From assembly GCA_965368585.1 (NCBI GenBank), contig CBDUNM010000032.1, positions 1 to 38,056 on the forward strand: 38,056 bases of DNA. The letters are read 5' to 3'. This DNA comes from JARRQB01 sp965368585. GTDB taxonomy: Bacteria; Pseudomonadota; Gammaproteobacteria; Chromatiales; Chromatiaceae. The notes beneath the pieces were generated by a model, which ran no database searches, had not been told where the DNA came from, and was given only the letters and a program-made list of their open reading frames with translations. Positions 1 to 9,084 of the stretch are shown one piece after another. Made by a program: the position numbers and the translations under genes. The stretch's first letter is position 1. Each line of letters opens with the position of its first letter.

Positions 1-1933
1 GAATCAACGCCTCGGCACCGACCACACGGCCGTCCCGAGCGGCGATCTTGGGCTGGTAATGAAGAACGAGATCGCCGTTTTCCAGCGCCCGGCGCAGGTC
101 CCGCAGCGTATCGTGCCGTGCTTTGACGCGCTGTTCATGGCGGGCGTTGAACCACTCGTAGCTGTTCTTTCCATAGCGCTTGGCTGCGTACATGGCTTGA
201 TCGGCATGTCTCAGCAGGGTATCCGGATCGCTTTCGTCGGCGGGGTACATCGTCACGCCGATGCTGGCGGTGACGTGGGCCTGACGGTCCGCGCCGACGG
301 TAAAAGGCTTGGCCACGGCGTTGAGCATGCGGTTGAGAACCGCTTCGCAGGCGACGAGATTCTCTAAGCCCGCGAGCAGCACCACAAATTCATCGCCGCC
401 GAGTCGCGCGACCGTATCGCCTTCCCGCACACTCTCGGTAAGCCGCTTGGCGGCTTCCACCAGGAGTTCGTCGCCCGCTTCATGGCCGAGCTCATCGTTG
501 ACCAGCTTGAAACCGTCGAGATCGATATAGCAGAACGCCAGATAGGCTTTCGATCTTTGCGCTTGCGCGACGAGCTGGCGCATGCGGTCCTGCAGCAGCA
601 GTCGATTCGGGAGACCGGTCAGCGTGTCGAAGTGGGCCAGCTGGTCGAGGCGGTTTTCGTGTCTTTTCAGCTCGGTGATATCGGTCACGGAAGCCACGAC
701 TCCCGTCACCTGGCGCTCATCCTTGCTTCTCACCGGATTGATATTGAAGTTCAGCCAGCGGCGCTCGTGTCGCGGTGCGTCGATGCGCAGAACTACCGAC
801 TTGCGCGGCTGATGATCGATCAAGGCCTCGGCGAAGGGCAGTTGCCGGTATTGCAATACCTTACCGTCGGTATCCAGAATCCGGCACTTGGTTTTGCCCA
901 ATCCAAGCGATCCGATATCGCGGCGGTGGCAGCCGAACATTTTCCTGAAACTCGGATTGGCGTATTGCAGCCGGCCGTGCGCATCCCATAAACCGACGCC
1001 CTCGGTCACGGTTTCGAATACGCTGTGCAACCGTTCCTCGCTGGCGGTGAGCGCCTGTTCGACGGTTTCGCGGTTTTGTATCTCTTGTTGAAGATGCGCG
1101 GTGCGCTGTTCGACCTTTTTCTCGAGATCGAGATTGGCCTGGCGCAGCGCCGCTTTGGATGCGTCGATCTCGCGGCTCAGATCGTTGAAGCTCTGTCCGA
1201 GTTGAGCGATCTCGCTGGAGCCGCGAATCTCCGATCGAACGTTGCTTTCGCCGTGCGTAAGTCGGTGTATGGTGCGTTCCAGTTGGCGCAGCGGCGTGCT
1301 GACCCAGCGGTTCAACACGAACAGGAAAAGCGCAGTGCTGAGCACCACTGCGGCGACCCAATGGAACCAGTGTTCCGGCGCCAGTTCTTTGCGCCACGCA
1401 TTGTGTTGTGCCCGTGCCAGATCGAATTCGAGGTATAGCGCACCGACCTTGGCCGGTCTGAGATTACCGGCTTCGGCGGCCAGCAGCAGCGGTGCATAAG
1501 CCTCGATCAATTGCCTGGCGCGGTTGGGTTTGATGACGATCTTGCGCTGCGTTTGAGTTTCCAGGAGCGCATTCTGGTCGAAGCCGGTCAGTGCCTGCCG
1601 CGCCGGCAGGCCTTTGTGCGCGAAACGCGTGGAGAGCAGCACATTCCCCGCGTGGTCGATGGCGGCCAAGACCTCGACATTCGGATCGGTGCCGTGAATG
1701 GTCAGGTTGCGTTCCGCGGCGCGCAATCGTCCTTTTACCAGGTCGGTACTCAGAATCTGTTGCACCTTGTCCATCAGCACATGAGCCGCGACGATCTGGC
1801 TCTCCTGAATCTGCCGGGGTTGTTCGATGAGGATCTGGTATCCCTTGTCGAGGAGCAATAACGTAATAACCGACGCCGCCACCGCAATGATCAGCGTCAG
1901 GCGCAGTGGCGGCGGTGACATCTTCAGGTTCAT
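1..1933 (-). CDS. Membrane HAMP-PAS-GGDEF-EAL c-di-GMP signalling protein (3' end outside window)
   Basis: Predicted c-di-GMP synthesis/degradation protein; 644 residues lie in the window and the reading frame runs off the left edge inside the EAL domain. Read on the minus strand: membrane segment about residues 12-30, a periplasmic stretch to about 190, a second membrane helix near 192-208, HAMP to about 260, a coiled coil, and a PAS domain from about 300. The GGDEF domain has an intact GGDEF motif near 510 and an RxxD inhibitory site (REGD) five residues before it. The EAL domain starts near 600 (LHYQPKI, then GAEALI at the edge). The start ATG overlaps the stop of the upstream solute-binding protein gene (ATGA), so the two are translationally coupled and the binding protein may feed a ligand signal to this sensor. 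Whether the EAL half is catalytic cannot be seen. Domain calls are solid; the ligand is unknown. Confidence 0.9.
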   Translation of the reverse strand, partial: MNLKMSPPPLRLTLIIAVAASVITLLLLDKGYQILIEQPRQIQESQIVAAHVLMDKVQQILSTDLVKGRLRAAERNLTIHGTDPNVEVLAAIDHAGNVLLSTRFAHKGLPARQALTGFDQNALLETQTQRKIVIKPNRARQLIEAYAPLLLAAEAGNLRPAKVGALYLEFDLARAQHNAWRKELAPEHWFHWVAAVVLSTALFLFVLNRWVSTPLRQLERTIHRLTHGESNVRSEIRGSSEIAQLGQSFNDLSREIDASKAALRQANLDLEKKVEQRTAHLQQEIQNRETVEQALTASEERLHSVFETVTEGVGLWDAHGRLQYANPSFRKMFGCHRRDIGSLGLGKTKCRILDTDGKVLQYRQLPFAEALIDHQPRKSVVLRIDAPRHERRWLNFNINPVRSKDERQVTGVVASVTDITELKRHENRLDQLAHFDTLTGLPNRLLLQDRMRQLVAQAQRSKAYLAFCYIDLDGFKLVNDELGHEAGDELLVEAAKRLTESVREGDTVARLGGDEFVVLLAGLENLVACEAVLNRMLNAVAKPFTVGADRQAHVTASIGVTMYPADESDPDTLLRHADQAMYAAKRYGKNSYEWFNARHEQRVKARHDTLRDLRRALENGDLVLHYQPKIAARDGRVVGAEALI

Positions 1934-2952
1934 AGCGAGTCGGGGAGCCAGCGCCCGTCGGCCAGGTTGCCGATCGCGGGCATGCGGTGCAGCATTTGGC
2001 GCGCCGACATCAGCTCGACGAGCCTTCGCGTGGTGCTCTGAAACTCCTTAGCCGGCGCGCGCAGCAGGCGTTGATTCTCGTCCAGGCTGAGTTGGTTTAG
2101 CCCATTGTAGATCTGCGTTACCTTTTCTTCGGGCAGACGCATGCGGGCGGATGCGCGCCGACTGGCGTCGCGCCGATGGTTTTTTTGATACTCAATGGCG
2201 GTGAAGTAGCCGCGGACGAGACGGCGTAACGTGTCGCTGTTGAGTTCGGCGGCCTCGCCTCGCACCGCGAGTACGTCGACGATGCGGCCGGGTATGGTCG
2301 CACTGTCGAACAACGACCGCGCCCCCGATTCCAGCAGTTGCGAACGGACGGGTTCGAACGTCACGATGGCGTCGACAAGCCCGGTTCTGAAGGCATTGAC
2401 ATGTTCGTCAACCGTCGTCGAAACTAGGTCGACGTCGGCCATGGTCAGCCCTGCCCGCTGCAGTGCAGCATCGAGCACGATGGCACCTACCGCGGTGTTC
2501 TCCACGCCAACGCGTTTACCCCTGAGTTCGCTCAGGTCGCCGATGCCGGGAGCGGCTAGTAGCGCATCGCCGCCCTTGGAATAGTCCATGACGAGCACGA
2601 TTTTCAGATCGTAGTCGTCCTGCACGATGGTCAGCGTCTCGTCGAGCGTCAGGGCCGCGGCCTCGAGCATGCCGTTGCGCAAGGCCTGGATGACTTCGGA
2701 GGCATTGGGCAATTCGACCAGCCGGATGTCGGAACCGGCGAACAGCCCCAGATCCCGGGCCAGATAAAGGGGTTCGTAGCCGGGCCACAGGTTGGAGCCG
2801 ACACGAAAGGGCGCTTGCGGCTCGTAGGAGCAGGAGGTCGTCAAGGCAAGCGTATACAGCATCGCAGCGACGCATGCGATTGATCGCGCAAGCCGTCGCC
2901 CGACCGCACGGCAATGGGTGCGCAAAGGCGGTGAGCGGCGGATTTCAGTCAT
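1930..2952 (-). CDS. Periplasmic solute-binding protein, NMT1/SsuA/TauA-like
   Basis: 340-residue ABC-type substrate-binding protein of the NMT1/THI5-like (SsuA/TauA-type) fold. After a basic N-terminus and hydrophobic segment (about 20-38) comes TTSC at 38-41, an imperfect lipobox, so it may be a lipoprotein or a soluble periplasmic protein. The mature part opens with RVGSNLWPGYEPLYLARDLGLF, trimmed here as the family hallmark WPGYEPLYLA followed by an acidic/aromatic segment, then the hinge-like GKRVGVE and a TFEPVRSQLL region. No permease or ATPase gene is adjacent. Instead its stop overlaps the start of a HAMP-PAS-GGDEF-EAL gene, so I infer a sensory role rather than uptake. No strong ribosome-binding site precedes the chosen ATG. 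Ligand unknown. Confidence 0.85.
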   Translation of the reverse strand: MTEIRRSPPLRTHCRAVGRRLARSIACVAAMLYTLALTTSCSYEPQAPFRVGSNLWPGYEPLYLARDLGLFAGSDIRLVELPNASEVIQALRNGMLEAAALTLDETLTIVQDDYDLKIVLVMDYSKGGDALLAAPGIGDLSELRGKRVGVENTAVGAIVLDAALQRAGLTMADVDLVSTTVDEHVNAFRTGLVDAIVTFEPVRSQLLESGARSLFDSATIPGRIVDVLAVRGEAAELNSDTLRRLVRGYFTAIEYQKNHRRDASRRASARMRLPEEKVTQIYNGLNQLSLDENQRLLRAPAKEFQSTTRRLVELMSARQMLHRMPAIGNLADGRWLPDSL

Positions 2953-3218
2953 CGAATATCCACATGCGAATTAAATATCGTCCGTATTGGCCGCTAAAGG
3001 GGTGCGCTTACCCTTAATAGCGGAATTCTTCCTAGTAACTTTATTCGGTGCGCAGCAGCGGCGGGTTATCCCGCCCAAAATATGAACTGAAATATCAGAA
3101 ACAATTAGTATCTAGCTGAAATAAAAAGTATTCTATACTTCAGTTAGGCGCTGTTGCAGAACGATAGCCAAACTTGAGCAGGCGCCGCGCGCGCCCATTC
3201 GAGGGATGACCACCGACG
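2953..3218. promoter_or_regulatory. Divergent intergenic region with two hairpins and a -10-like box
   Basis: AT-rich spacer between the divergent solute-binding protein and cytochrome genes. An interrupted palindrome spans 2991-3023 (CCGCTA with AAAGGG on the left arm, CCCTTAA with TAGCGG on the right). A second hairpin lies at 3060-3075 (GGCGGG, loop TTAT, CCCGCC). A TATACT box at 3134-3139 fits a -10 for the plus-strand cytochrome gene, but no good -35 is visible. The palindromes could be operator sites; no regulator can be named. Confidence 0.35.
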
Positions 3219-3737
3219 ATGAGAATGAGACATGCCTGGTTTGTAAATATGCTTATCCTGTTGCCGCTCGTTGCAACCGGAGAGACCGCCGAGCCGCCCG
3301 GATACGAACACGATATCCGTTCTTACAATCTCGCTCGTGGTCGGGTCGTATTTACCGATAACTGTATGAAATGTCACGAAACGGGGAAGCAAGGCGCACC
3401 CGTATTCGATGCCGCGGAAGACTGGACGCTGCGTATCCAACAGCCACTGGCGACATTGATCCAACATGCCATCGACGGGCACTGCAGTATGCCGCCGCAA
3501 GGCGATCTCGAATTGCAGGACCAGGATGTCGCCGCCGCCGTTGCCTATGTCGTCCACCACAGCCGGCTGCTGGCTGTCGACGTCAATACGTTGCCGGCAA
3601 CGGGCGCCGGGTCGCGGTCGGATATGGCGCTGTGCGGGCCGGGTAACGCCGGACCGGGATGCGAGAAGGTCACCGTTTCCGACGACGCCCTCGTCAACAT
3701 GCTATTAATGATACTGGGCAAAGATCGCTGGAAGTAG
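3219..3737 (+). CDS. Exported c-type cytochrome (cytochrome c5-like)
   Basis: 172-residue monohaem cytochrome. A Sec signal peptide covers about residues 1-24. The haem attachment motif CMKCH lies near residues 49-53, and a CSMPPQGD segment about 45 residues later probably supplies the axial Met, as in class I/c5-type cytochromes. Two extra cysteines near the C-terminus (CGPGNAGPGC) could form a disulfide. It would act in periplasmic electron transfer; the partner is not apparent. A GAGGGATGACC stretch about 10 nt upstream can serve as ribosome-binding site. The next gene (DUF3750) follows closely on the same strand. c-type assignment is firm; the subclass is less so. Confidence 0.87.
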   Translation: MRMRHAWFVNMLILLPLVATGETAEPPGYEHDIRSYNLARGRVVFTDNCMKCHETGKQGAPVFDAAEDWTLRIQQPLATLIQHAIDGHCSMPPQGDLELQDQDVAAAVAYVVHHSRLLAVDVNTLPATGAGSRSDMALCGPGNAGPGCEKVTVSDDALVNMLLMILGKDRWK

Positions 3738-3802
3738 CTTCGACGGGACCTGCACAATTTTTCCGCTGGTCGAAATGGCCGACGCGAATACTCGCGTCGC
3801 TC

Positions 3803-4525
3803 ATGCTCCTGTTGGTGGGCCCGTTTTCGGTGCTGGTCTCCGGCGAACTGGATCTCGATACTCATTGGAGCGAAGCCAGCATGGCGAGCAGTGGCCAATC
3901 GCCGTTGCCAGACGAGGAGTCCGCAGCCCTGGTGCAGGTGTTCGGCGCGCGCGCGTTCAATTGGCGGGGTGCGTTCGGTATACATACCTGGATTGCCGCC
4001 AAGCGCAGTCGCGCCAAGGAATACACGGTCTACCAGGTGGTGGGCTGGAATCTTTACCGCAACCGTTCGGTCGTCAGCATCACCCGCGGCACGACGCCGG
4101 ATTTCTACTGGTACAACGCGTATCCCGACCTGTTGTTACAGCGTCGTGGCGAGGGCACTGACGCCCTGATCGACCGCATAGACAAGGCCGCCAGGGCCTA
4201 TCCCTACACGCGCCGGTATCGCGTCTGGCCGGGACCGAACAGCAACAGCTTCGTCGCGTTCATTGCGCGCCAGGTACCCGAGTTGGGACTGGACCTGCCG
4301 CCGACGGCGATCGGCAAAGACTATTTGACCCACGGTGATTTGGTGGGCCGCATGCCCAGCGGTACCGGTTGGCAGGTTTCTCTACTGGGCCTGTTGGGCG
4401 CCGGTGTCGCACGCGAGGAAGGCATCGAAGTGAATCTGCTCGGCTTGTCGGTCGGCGTCGATATCAACGACCGGGCGCTACGCTTGCCCGGTCTCGGGCG
4501 GCTGTCGCTGACTACCCGCGACTGA
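3803..4525 (+). CDS. DUF3750 family protein
   Basis: Protein of unknown function resembling DUF3750. The family-like core FNWRGAFGIHTWIAAKR is followed by an aromatic YQVVGWNLYRN stretch, a PDFYWYNAYPDLL segment, RYRVWPGPNSNSFVAFIAR and a C-terminal glycine-rich domain. ATG 3803 gives 240 residues with a short hydrophobic N-terminus. The frame is open upstream, and FRWSKWPTRILASL just before this Met would make a better signal anchor, but the only other ATG, 3659, lies 79 bp inside the cytochrome gene. No in-frame ATG, GTG or TTG exists between 3738 and 3803. The start is therefore unsure; a rare start or the overlapping ATG remains possible. Probably inner-membrane anchored. Function unknown. 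Confidence 0.75.
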   Translation: MLLLVGPFSVLVSGELDLDTHWSEASMASSGQSPLPDEESAALVQVFGARAFNWRGAFGIHTWIAAKRSRAKEYTVYQVVGWNLYRNRSVVSITRGTTPDFYWYNAYPDLLLQRRGEGTDALIDRIDKAARAYPYTRRYRVWPGPNSNSFVAFIARQVPELGLDLPPTAIGKDYLTHGDLVGRMPSGTGWQVSLLGLLGAGVAREEGIEVNLLGLSVGVDINDRALRLPGLGRLSLTTRD

Positions 4526-4547
4526 GACGGACGTTGCATTGCGTCGG

Positions 4548-7319
4548 TTAACGCATCACGATCAGGCGCACCGCATCCAAGCGTACCCGCGTGTCTGCGA
4601 GATGCCGCGCCAGCCGTTCCTCGCGTAGCGCCAGTTGTTCCAACTCGTCCTGACGCACGTTGGGACTGACCTTGGCCAGATCGGCCAGGCGGCTGATTTC
4701 CGCGTTCAGTTCCGCGTGCATGCCGGCTAGCGCCGTACGGGTGAGTGCCGCGCTGCGTTCGGCGGCGAGCGTTTCGGCATGTTGTAGCAACAGCTTGATT
4801 CGATCGGCCTGGGTGCGAATCACCGTTTGCGCGAGTTTGCGGTGCTGCGACAAACAAAGTCCGTGCAGTTGCCCAGGATCGAGCCGGTCGCCCCAATCGT
4901 CGCCCCGCTTGTCGAGCAGCAGGCGCACACAGCTCGGCGGGAGGAAACGCTGCGCCTGCAACCCCACGGGGGCGGCGCATTCGGTGAGGTAGAGGAGTTC
5001 GACGAAGAGCGTTCCGGCAGGGTGCTCGGGATGGCTGCATACGGTGACCGCGGCGGACCCAAGTTCACCGCTGGTCAACATTTCCATGCACCCCAGCACC
5101 ATGGGGTGCTCCCAGGTGAGAAACTGGCGGTCCTCGTGCGCCAGCGCGTCGCATCGATCGAAGGTGACAGTGGTCCCTTCGGCAGGCAACCCGGGAAAGT
5201 GTTCGTGCCGCATATGGGCGCCGGGGCGCAACACCGTGGAGGCGCCCGGCCCGGGTTCGTGCTCGACGCCGAAGCCGTCCCAGTAGTCTGCCATGAAGGC
5301 GGGCAGCGGTATTGTGGAGGTCGGCTCGCGTAAAGTCTTGACCAGATGCGCTGCGCGCTCGGGTTGGTGGGAGTGCAATTCGAGCAGGCGATCGCGGCCG
5401 GTTTCCAGCGCGCCATTGATGACCGCCGTGCGCTCGGTGGTCCGGGCGAGCAGCGCGGATAGCCCGTCTGGGTCCGCAAGCGTCGCGGACAATTCTTCGC
5501 GCAGCTCGGTATAGACGGCGGACGCGGCCGGACAAATCTGCTCGAAACTGCTCAACCCGTCGCGGAACCATCGCAGCAGCACCGCGCTGGCGGCACCCTC
5601 GAAATACGGCACATGCAATTCGACGGTCCGGTGTTGACCGATCCGGTCCAGGCGGCCGATGCGCTGTTCGAGCAGGTCGGGCTCCATCGGCAGGTCGAAC
5701 AGCACGAGATGGTGCGCGAACTGGAAATTGCGGCCTTCGCTGCCGATCTCCGAACAGATCAGGACCTGGGCGCCTTGCTCCGGGTCGGCGAAGAAGGCCG
5801 CGGCGCGGTCGCGGGCGACGATTTCCATGCCTTCGTGAAACACCGCCGCGTGCAACGCCGCGCGTTCCAGCAGGTGGTTGCGCAGATCGATCACCGTTTG
5901 AGCGTGTGCGCAAATGACCAGTGCCTTGTCGGGCTGAAGCGTCCGCAGCCGGGTTTCGAGCCAGCCGACACGCGGATCCGATCGCACCCAGCCGTCGCCA
6001 AAGGCGTGTTCCGGTTGCGGATGCGCGGCAAACTCCGCGTAGGCAGCAGGCAGGACGAGGGGATAGGTGTGCAAGCGCCGCCCGGGAAAGCCTTTGATCG
6101 CGTGCCGGGTATTGCGAAACAGGACCCGACCGGTGCCGTGGCGGTCGATCAGGCGCGCGATAACGGCGTCGCGATCGAGCGTCGCGGCATCGTCGAGCAG
6201 CGCGTCGAGTTGTGCTTGCTCGGCGCTTTGCAGAGGGGTCTCGTCGAGCAATTTGGCCGCGAGGGCGGCAACGGGTGCGTACGACGTCTCTTCTTCGCTG
6301 AATGCCTGGTAGTCGTGGAATCGCCGCGGATCAAGCAAACGCAGGCGGCCGAAGTGACCGGCACGTCCCAGTTGCTCGGGGGTGGCGGTCAGCAACAGCA
6401 CGCTGCCGGTTTGTCCCGCAAGGGCTTCCACCAGTTGATACGAGAGACCGGTCTCCTGTTCGGTCCAGTGCAGGTGATGTGCCTCGTCGACGATCAGTAG
6501 ATCCCAGTCGCCGGCCAGCACCGCATTCGACACGGGCGGTGACGAGGTGAGAAACGACAGGCTGCATACGACGAACTGCTCGGCATGAAACGGGTTGGCG
6601 TTGTCCGCCTGCGCGAATCGCGTGCTGTCGAAGACCGCAAAAAGCAGGTTGAAGCGACGCAGCATCTCCACCAGCCACTGGTGCACCAGCGCGTTCGGGA
6701 CGACGACCAGTACGCGTTGCACGCGCTCGGTGCGTACCAGCCGGTGCAGTATCAGGCCCGCTTCGATTGTCTTGCCCAGACCGACCTCGTCCGCCAACAA
6801 CACCCGCGGCGCAGTGCGGGAGGTGACTTCGGCGGCGATATAGAGCTGATGCGGTATCAGCTCGACGCGCGGTCCCTGCAGTCCGAACACCGGTGACCGC
6901 CACAGCGCTGCGCTTTGCAGCCAGGCTTGATAACGCAGCCTGAACCAGGTGTCTGCGTCGATCCGCTGCGACAGGAGTTTGTCCTGCGGCCGGTTGAGGC
7001 GCAGGCGGTCGTCCAGTGCCGTTTCGATCAGCGTGACGGCCCGGCCTAAATCGTCTTCGCAGTGATAGGTGAGCAGGTCTTCGTGGGTAGTGACGTCGAC
7101 GACTTGCAGCGCCTGTCCCGCGCCGTCCCGCACCCGATCGCCGGCGTTGAACCGCACCCGACTCAGCGGTGCCGAGCGCGCCGCGTAATTGCGGGTTTCG
7201 TCGCTGGCGGCAAAGTGCAGTCGGACCTGACGACCGTCAGTCGCGATTACGGTGCCCAGGCCAAGATCGGGCTCGGCCTCGCTGAGCCACCGTTGTCCGG
7301 GAACAAAAACTCGATTCAC
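4548..7319 (-). CDS. rapA: RNA polymerase-associated ATPase RapA (SNF2 family)
   Basis: 923-residue homologue of E. coli RapA/HepA, a Swi2/Snf2-type ATPase that binds RNA polymerase and helps recycle it. The N-terminal Tudor-like region begins VPGQRWLSEAEPDLGLGTV, nearly the E. coli N-terminus. Next come Walker A ADEVGLGKTIEAG, the DEAH box VDEAHH, LLTATPEQLG, and in lobe 2 SEIGSEGRNFQFAHH and EQRIGRLDRIGQ. The C-terminus ends LDAVRLIVMR, again as in E. coli. I start it at GTG 7319 because this aligns with the E. coli protein. The frame stays open to ATG 7436, but those 39 extra residues look non-homologous and the GTG lacks a strong ribosome-binding site. Transcribed divergently from the glutaredoxin gene. 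Confidence 0.95.
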   Translation of the reverse strand: MNRVFVPGQRWLSEAEPDLGLGTVIATDGRQVRLHFAASDETRNYAARSAPLSRVRFNAGDRVRDGAGQALQVVDVTTHEDLLTYHCEDDLGRAVTLIETALDDRLRLNRPQDKLLSQRIDADTWFRLRYQAWLQSAALWRSPVFGLQGPRVELIPHQLYIAAEVTSRTAPRVLLADEVGLGKTIEAGLILHRLVRTERVQRVLVVVPNALVHQWLVEMLRRFNLLFAVFDSTRFAQADNANPFHAEQFVVCSLSFLTSSPPVSNAVLAGDWDLLIVDEAHHLHWTEQETGLSYQLVEALAGQTGSVLLLTATPEQLGRAGHFGRLRLLDPRRFHDYQAFSEEETSYAPVAALAAKLLDETPLQSAEQAQLDALLDDAATLDRDAVIARLIDRHGTGRVLFRNTRHAIKGFPGRRLHTYPLVLPAAYAEFAAHPQPEHAFGDGWVRSDPRVGWLETRLRTLQPDKALVICAHAQTVIDLRNHLLERAALHAAVFHEGMEIVARDRAAAFFADPEQGAQVLICSEIGSEGRNFQFAHHLVLFDLPMEPDLLEQRIGRLDRIGQHRTVELHVPYFEGAASAVLLRWFRDGLSSFEQICPAASAVYTELREELSATLADPDGLSALLARTTERTAVINGALETGRDRLLELHSHQPERAAHLVKTLREPTSTIPLPAFMADYWDGFGVEHEPGPGASTVLRPGAHMRHEHFPGLPAEGTTVTFDRCDALAHEDRQFLTWEHPMVLGCMEMLTSGELGSAAVTVCSHPEHPAGTLFVELLYLTECAAPVGLQAQRFLPPSCVRLLLDKRGDDWGDRLDPGQLHGLCLSQHRKLAQTVIRTQADRIKLLLQHAETLAAERSAALTRTALAGMHAELNAEISRLADLAKVSPNVRQDELEQLALREERLARHLADTRVRLDAVRLIVMR

Positions 7320-7519
7320 GTGAATACGCCATGCAGTTGGGGAGGCGCATTGTATACCGGCACTGAACAAAGCGAGCGGGGCGTTCGAGCAGGACAGCGC
7401 GCGCGGGTAGCGAGTAGAATGCGTCCGTTGTTTCATCGCGATCGCGGACAGACGTATTTATAAATCAACTAGTTGTGCGCGTTCTATTGCATTTGTAAGC
7501 GTTGTTCAGAGACACCAAA

Positions 7520-7915
7520 ATGATCGTAAAAGCCGTTCGAGAAGGACTGGGTCGAATCATCGTTGTGCTTGATTTTCTGACCCGTCCGAAGCAGACCCAG
7601 CGCACTTCCGCGGAACAAGCGGCGGTCGATGAAGCTGCGCGCGGTCTGGCGCTCTACCAGTTTTATGCCTGCCCGTTTTGCGTGAAGACGCGCCGCGCAA
7701 TGCACCGACTGAACGTTCCTATCGAATTGCGCGATGCGCGGAAGGACCCGGTTCATCGTCGGGCGCTGGGCGAGGAAGGCGGCAGGATCAAGGTGCCCTG
7801 CCTGCGGATTCAGGACCACGGTGAAGTCACCTGGATGTACGAGTCGTCCGACATCATCGCGTATCTGGAACGCCGCTTCGGGGCCGATGCCGCGGCCCCA
7901 GCCGCGACGGCTTAG
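7520..7915 (+). CDS. Glutaredoxin-family protein with CPFC motif
   Basis: 131-residue thioredoxin-fold protein. A helical N-terminal extension (residues 1-22, ending FLTRPK) precedes a glutaredoxin domain with the dithiol motif CPFC at 51-54 in LYQFYACPFCVKTRRAM. It continues with VPIELRDARKDP, the cis-Pro segment IKVPCLRI and a C-terminal SSDIIAYLERRF helix as in glutaredoxin/GST-N domains. This N-terminal extension plus glutaredoxin layout is common in gammaproteobacteria. It probably performs glutathione-dependent disulfide exchange; the client is unknown. ATG 7520 is chosen; an in-frame TTG at 7502 is less likely. Divergent from rapA, convergent with the diguanylate cyclase gene (11-bp gap). 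Confidence 0.87.
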   Translation: MIVKAVREGLGRIIVVLDFLTRPKQTQRTSAEQAAVDEAARGLALYQFYACPFCVKTRRAMHRLNVPIELRDARKDPVHRRALGEEGGRIKVPCLRIQDHGEVTWMYESSDIIAYLERRFGADAAAPAATA

Positions 7916-7926
7916 GTGAACGTCGA

Positions 7927-9084
7927 CTACCCTATGCCGGTGCTCGCAGGTACGGCGACAACGCGATTCTTGCCTTGCCGTTTCGCCTCGTACAGCGATT
8001 GGTCGGCGTAATCAAACAGCTTGGCCGGTGCGGCCGCGTTGCTCGGTTCGATTGCCGCGACACCGATACTCAAGGTCGGCACGGCAGTCGCTTCGCCCAC
8101 GCGCAGCTCGAGCTTGTGCGTGCGGTTCCGGATGTCCTCGGCAATGGCGCGCGCATCGGTCAAGGTGGTTTCGGGCAGGATCACCGCAAACTCCTCGCCG
8201 CCGATTCGTGCCAGCAAGTCGGTACCGGTACGGATACGGCCCTGGATCGTCGTTGCAACCACCTGCAGGATCTTGTCGCCGGATGCATGACCGTAGTTGT
8301 CGTTATAGCGTTTGAAGTCGTCGATATCGGCGATGATCAGAGCGAGCGGTTTTCGCGTGCGTAATGCGCGCGCCCATTCCTTGTCGAGCCAATCCTGAAA
8401 CGCGCGGCGATTCGATACACCGGTCAGATAGTCGTGCATGGCGTGATGATGGTGTTTCATGCCGCTGATTATCGCGTTGTGCGTAGATTGATAAATGCGT
8501 CGCGAAAGTAGATATAGAAACAGGAAATAGATCGGAATAATGCATCCGATCGCTTTTGCGGCGAGCGCCGGTTCGAGCAACAGATTAACGGCGAGCGGCG
8601 TGATCGCGGGTACGAAGAACAGCGGGTAGGCGATCCGGTGATACGAGTGTGAAGTCGTCGCCGCCGCCGCCAGACTGATGATCAGTATCGCGATAAAGAA
8701 ATTGTGTGCGAGTTCCCCCGGGATGTAGAAAATCCATCCCGCCGTCCCCCAAAGCAGCCCGGAGATCAATGTCGATGCGATAAATCGCTTTTCCCACGTT
8801 GCGATTTCGCGTTCTAAAAGCTCTTCGGGAGAAAAGTTTCTCCCCACGACCAGCCGCACGGTATTAAAGCCGACGGTCAGTGCCGTCCAACTCGTCAGCT
8901 GCAGCGTCGGTAGCGTCTCCCAAGTGACGGCCAACAGAGCGACGCTCGCCACGAGGTTGCCGAGAAAGACGAATATCGATTGATTCAGAATCAGGCGCAG
9001 GTGCTCTGCCTTGGCGCGTGACTCGCGTTGCACAACGGATTGGGTGTCGCTCCAGGTCGCATCGAATGTGTTGGCGCTTTGCAC
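7927..9084 (-). CDS. Membrane diguanylate cyclase (GGDEF, GGEEF motif)
   Basis: 385-residue inner-membrane diguanylate cyclase. The N-terminal half holds six hydrophobic helices, including SIFVFLGNLVASVALLAV, FIASTLISGLLWGTAGWIF and AIGCIIPIYFLFLYLLS, like MASE-type sensor modules. The C-terminal GGDEF domain begins HDYLTGVSNRRAF and carries IADIDDFKRYND, the active-site motif GGEEF, and LSIGVA. The residue three before the usual I-site Asp is Thr (TGTD), so the classical RxxD feedback site is absent. No EAL domain. The frame is open to 9327, but upstream residues look like translated noncoding DNA; GTG 9084 is a compromise start without a clear ribosome-binding site, and GTG 9033 is also possible. 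Confidence 0.87.
   Translation of the reverse strand: MQSANTFDATWSDTQSVVQRESRAKAEHLRLILNQSIFVFLGNLVASVALLAVTWETLPTLQLTSWTALTVGFNTVRLVVGRNFSPEELLEREIATWEKRFIASTLISGLLWGTAGWIFYIPGELAHNFFIAILIISLAAAATTSHSYHRIAYPLFFVPAITPLAVNLLLEPALAAKAIGCIIPIYFLFLYLLSRRIYQSTHNAIISGMKHHHHAMHDYLTGVSNRRAFQDWLDKEWARALRTRKPLALIIADIDDFKRYNDNYGHASGDKILQVVATTIQGRIRTGTDLLARIGGEEFAVILPETTLTDARAIAEDIRNRTHKLELRVGEATAVPTLSIGVAAIEPSNAAAPAKLFDYADQSLYEAKRQGKNRVVAVPASTGIG

Noticed and set aside
5065..5913. 282-codon frame inside rapA
   Set aside because: Arg/Gly/Ala-rich shadow of rapA, whose own frame matches the family end to end.
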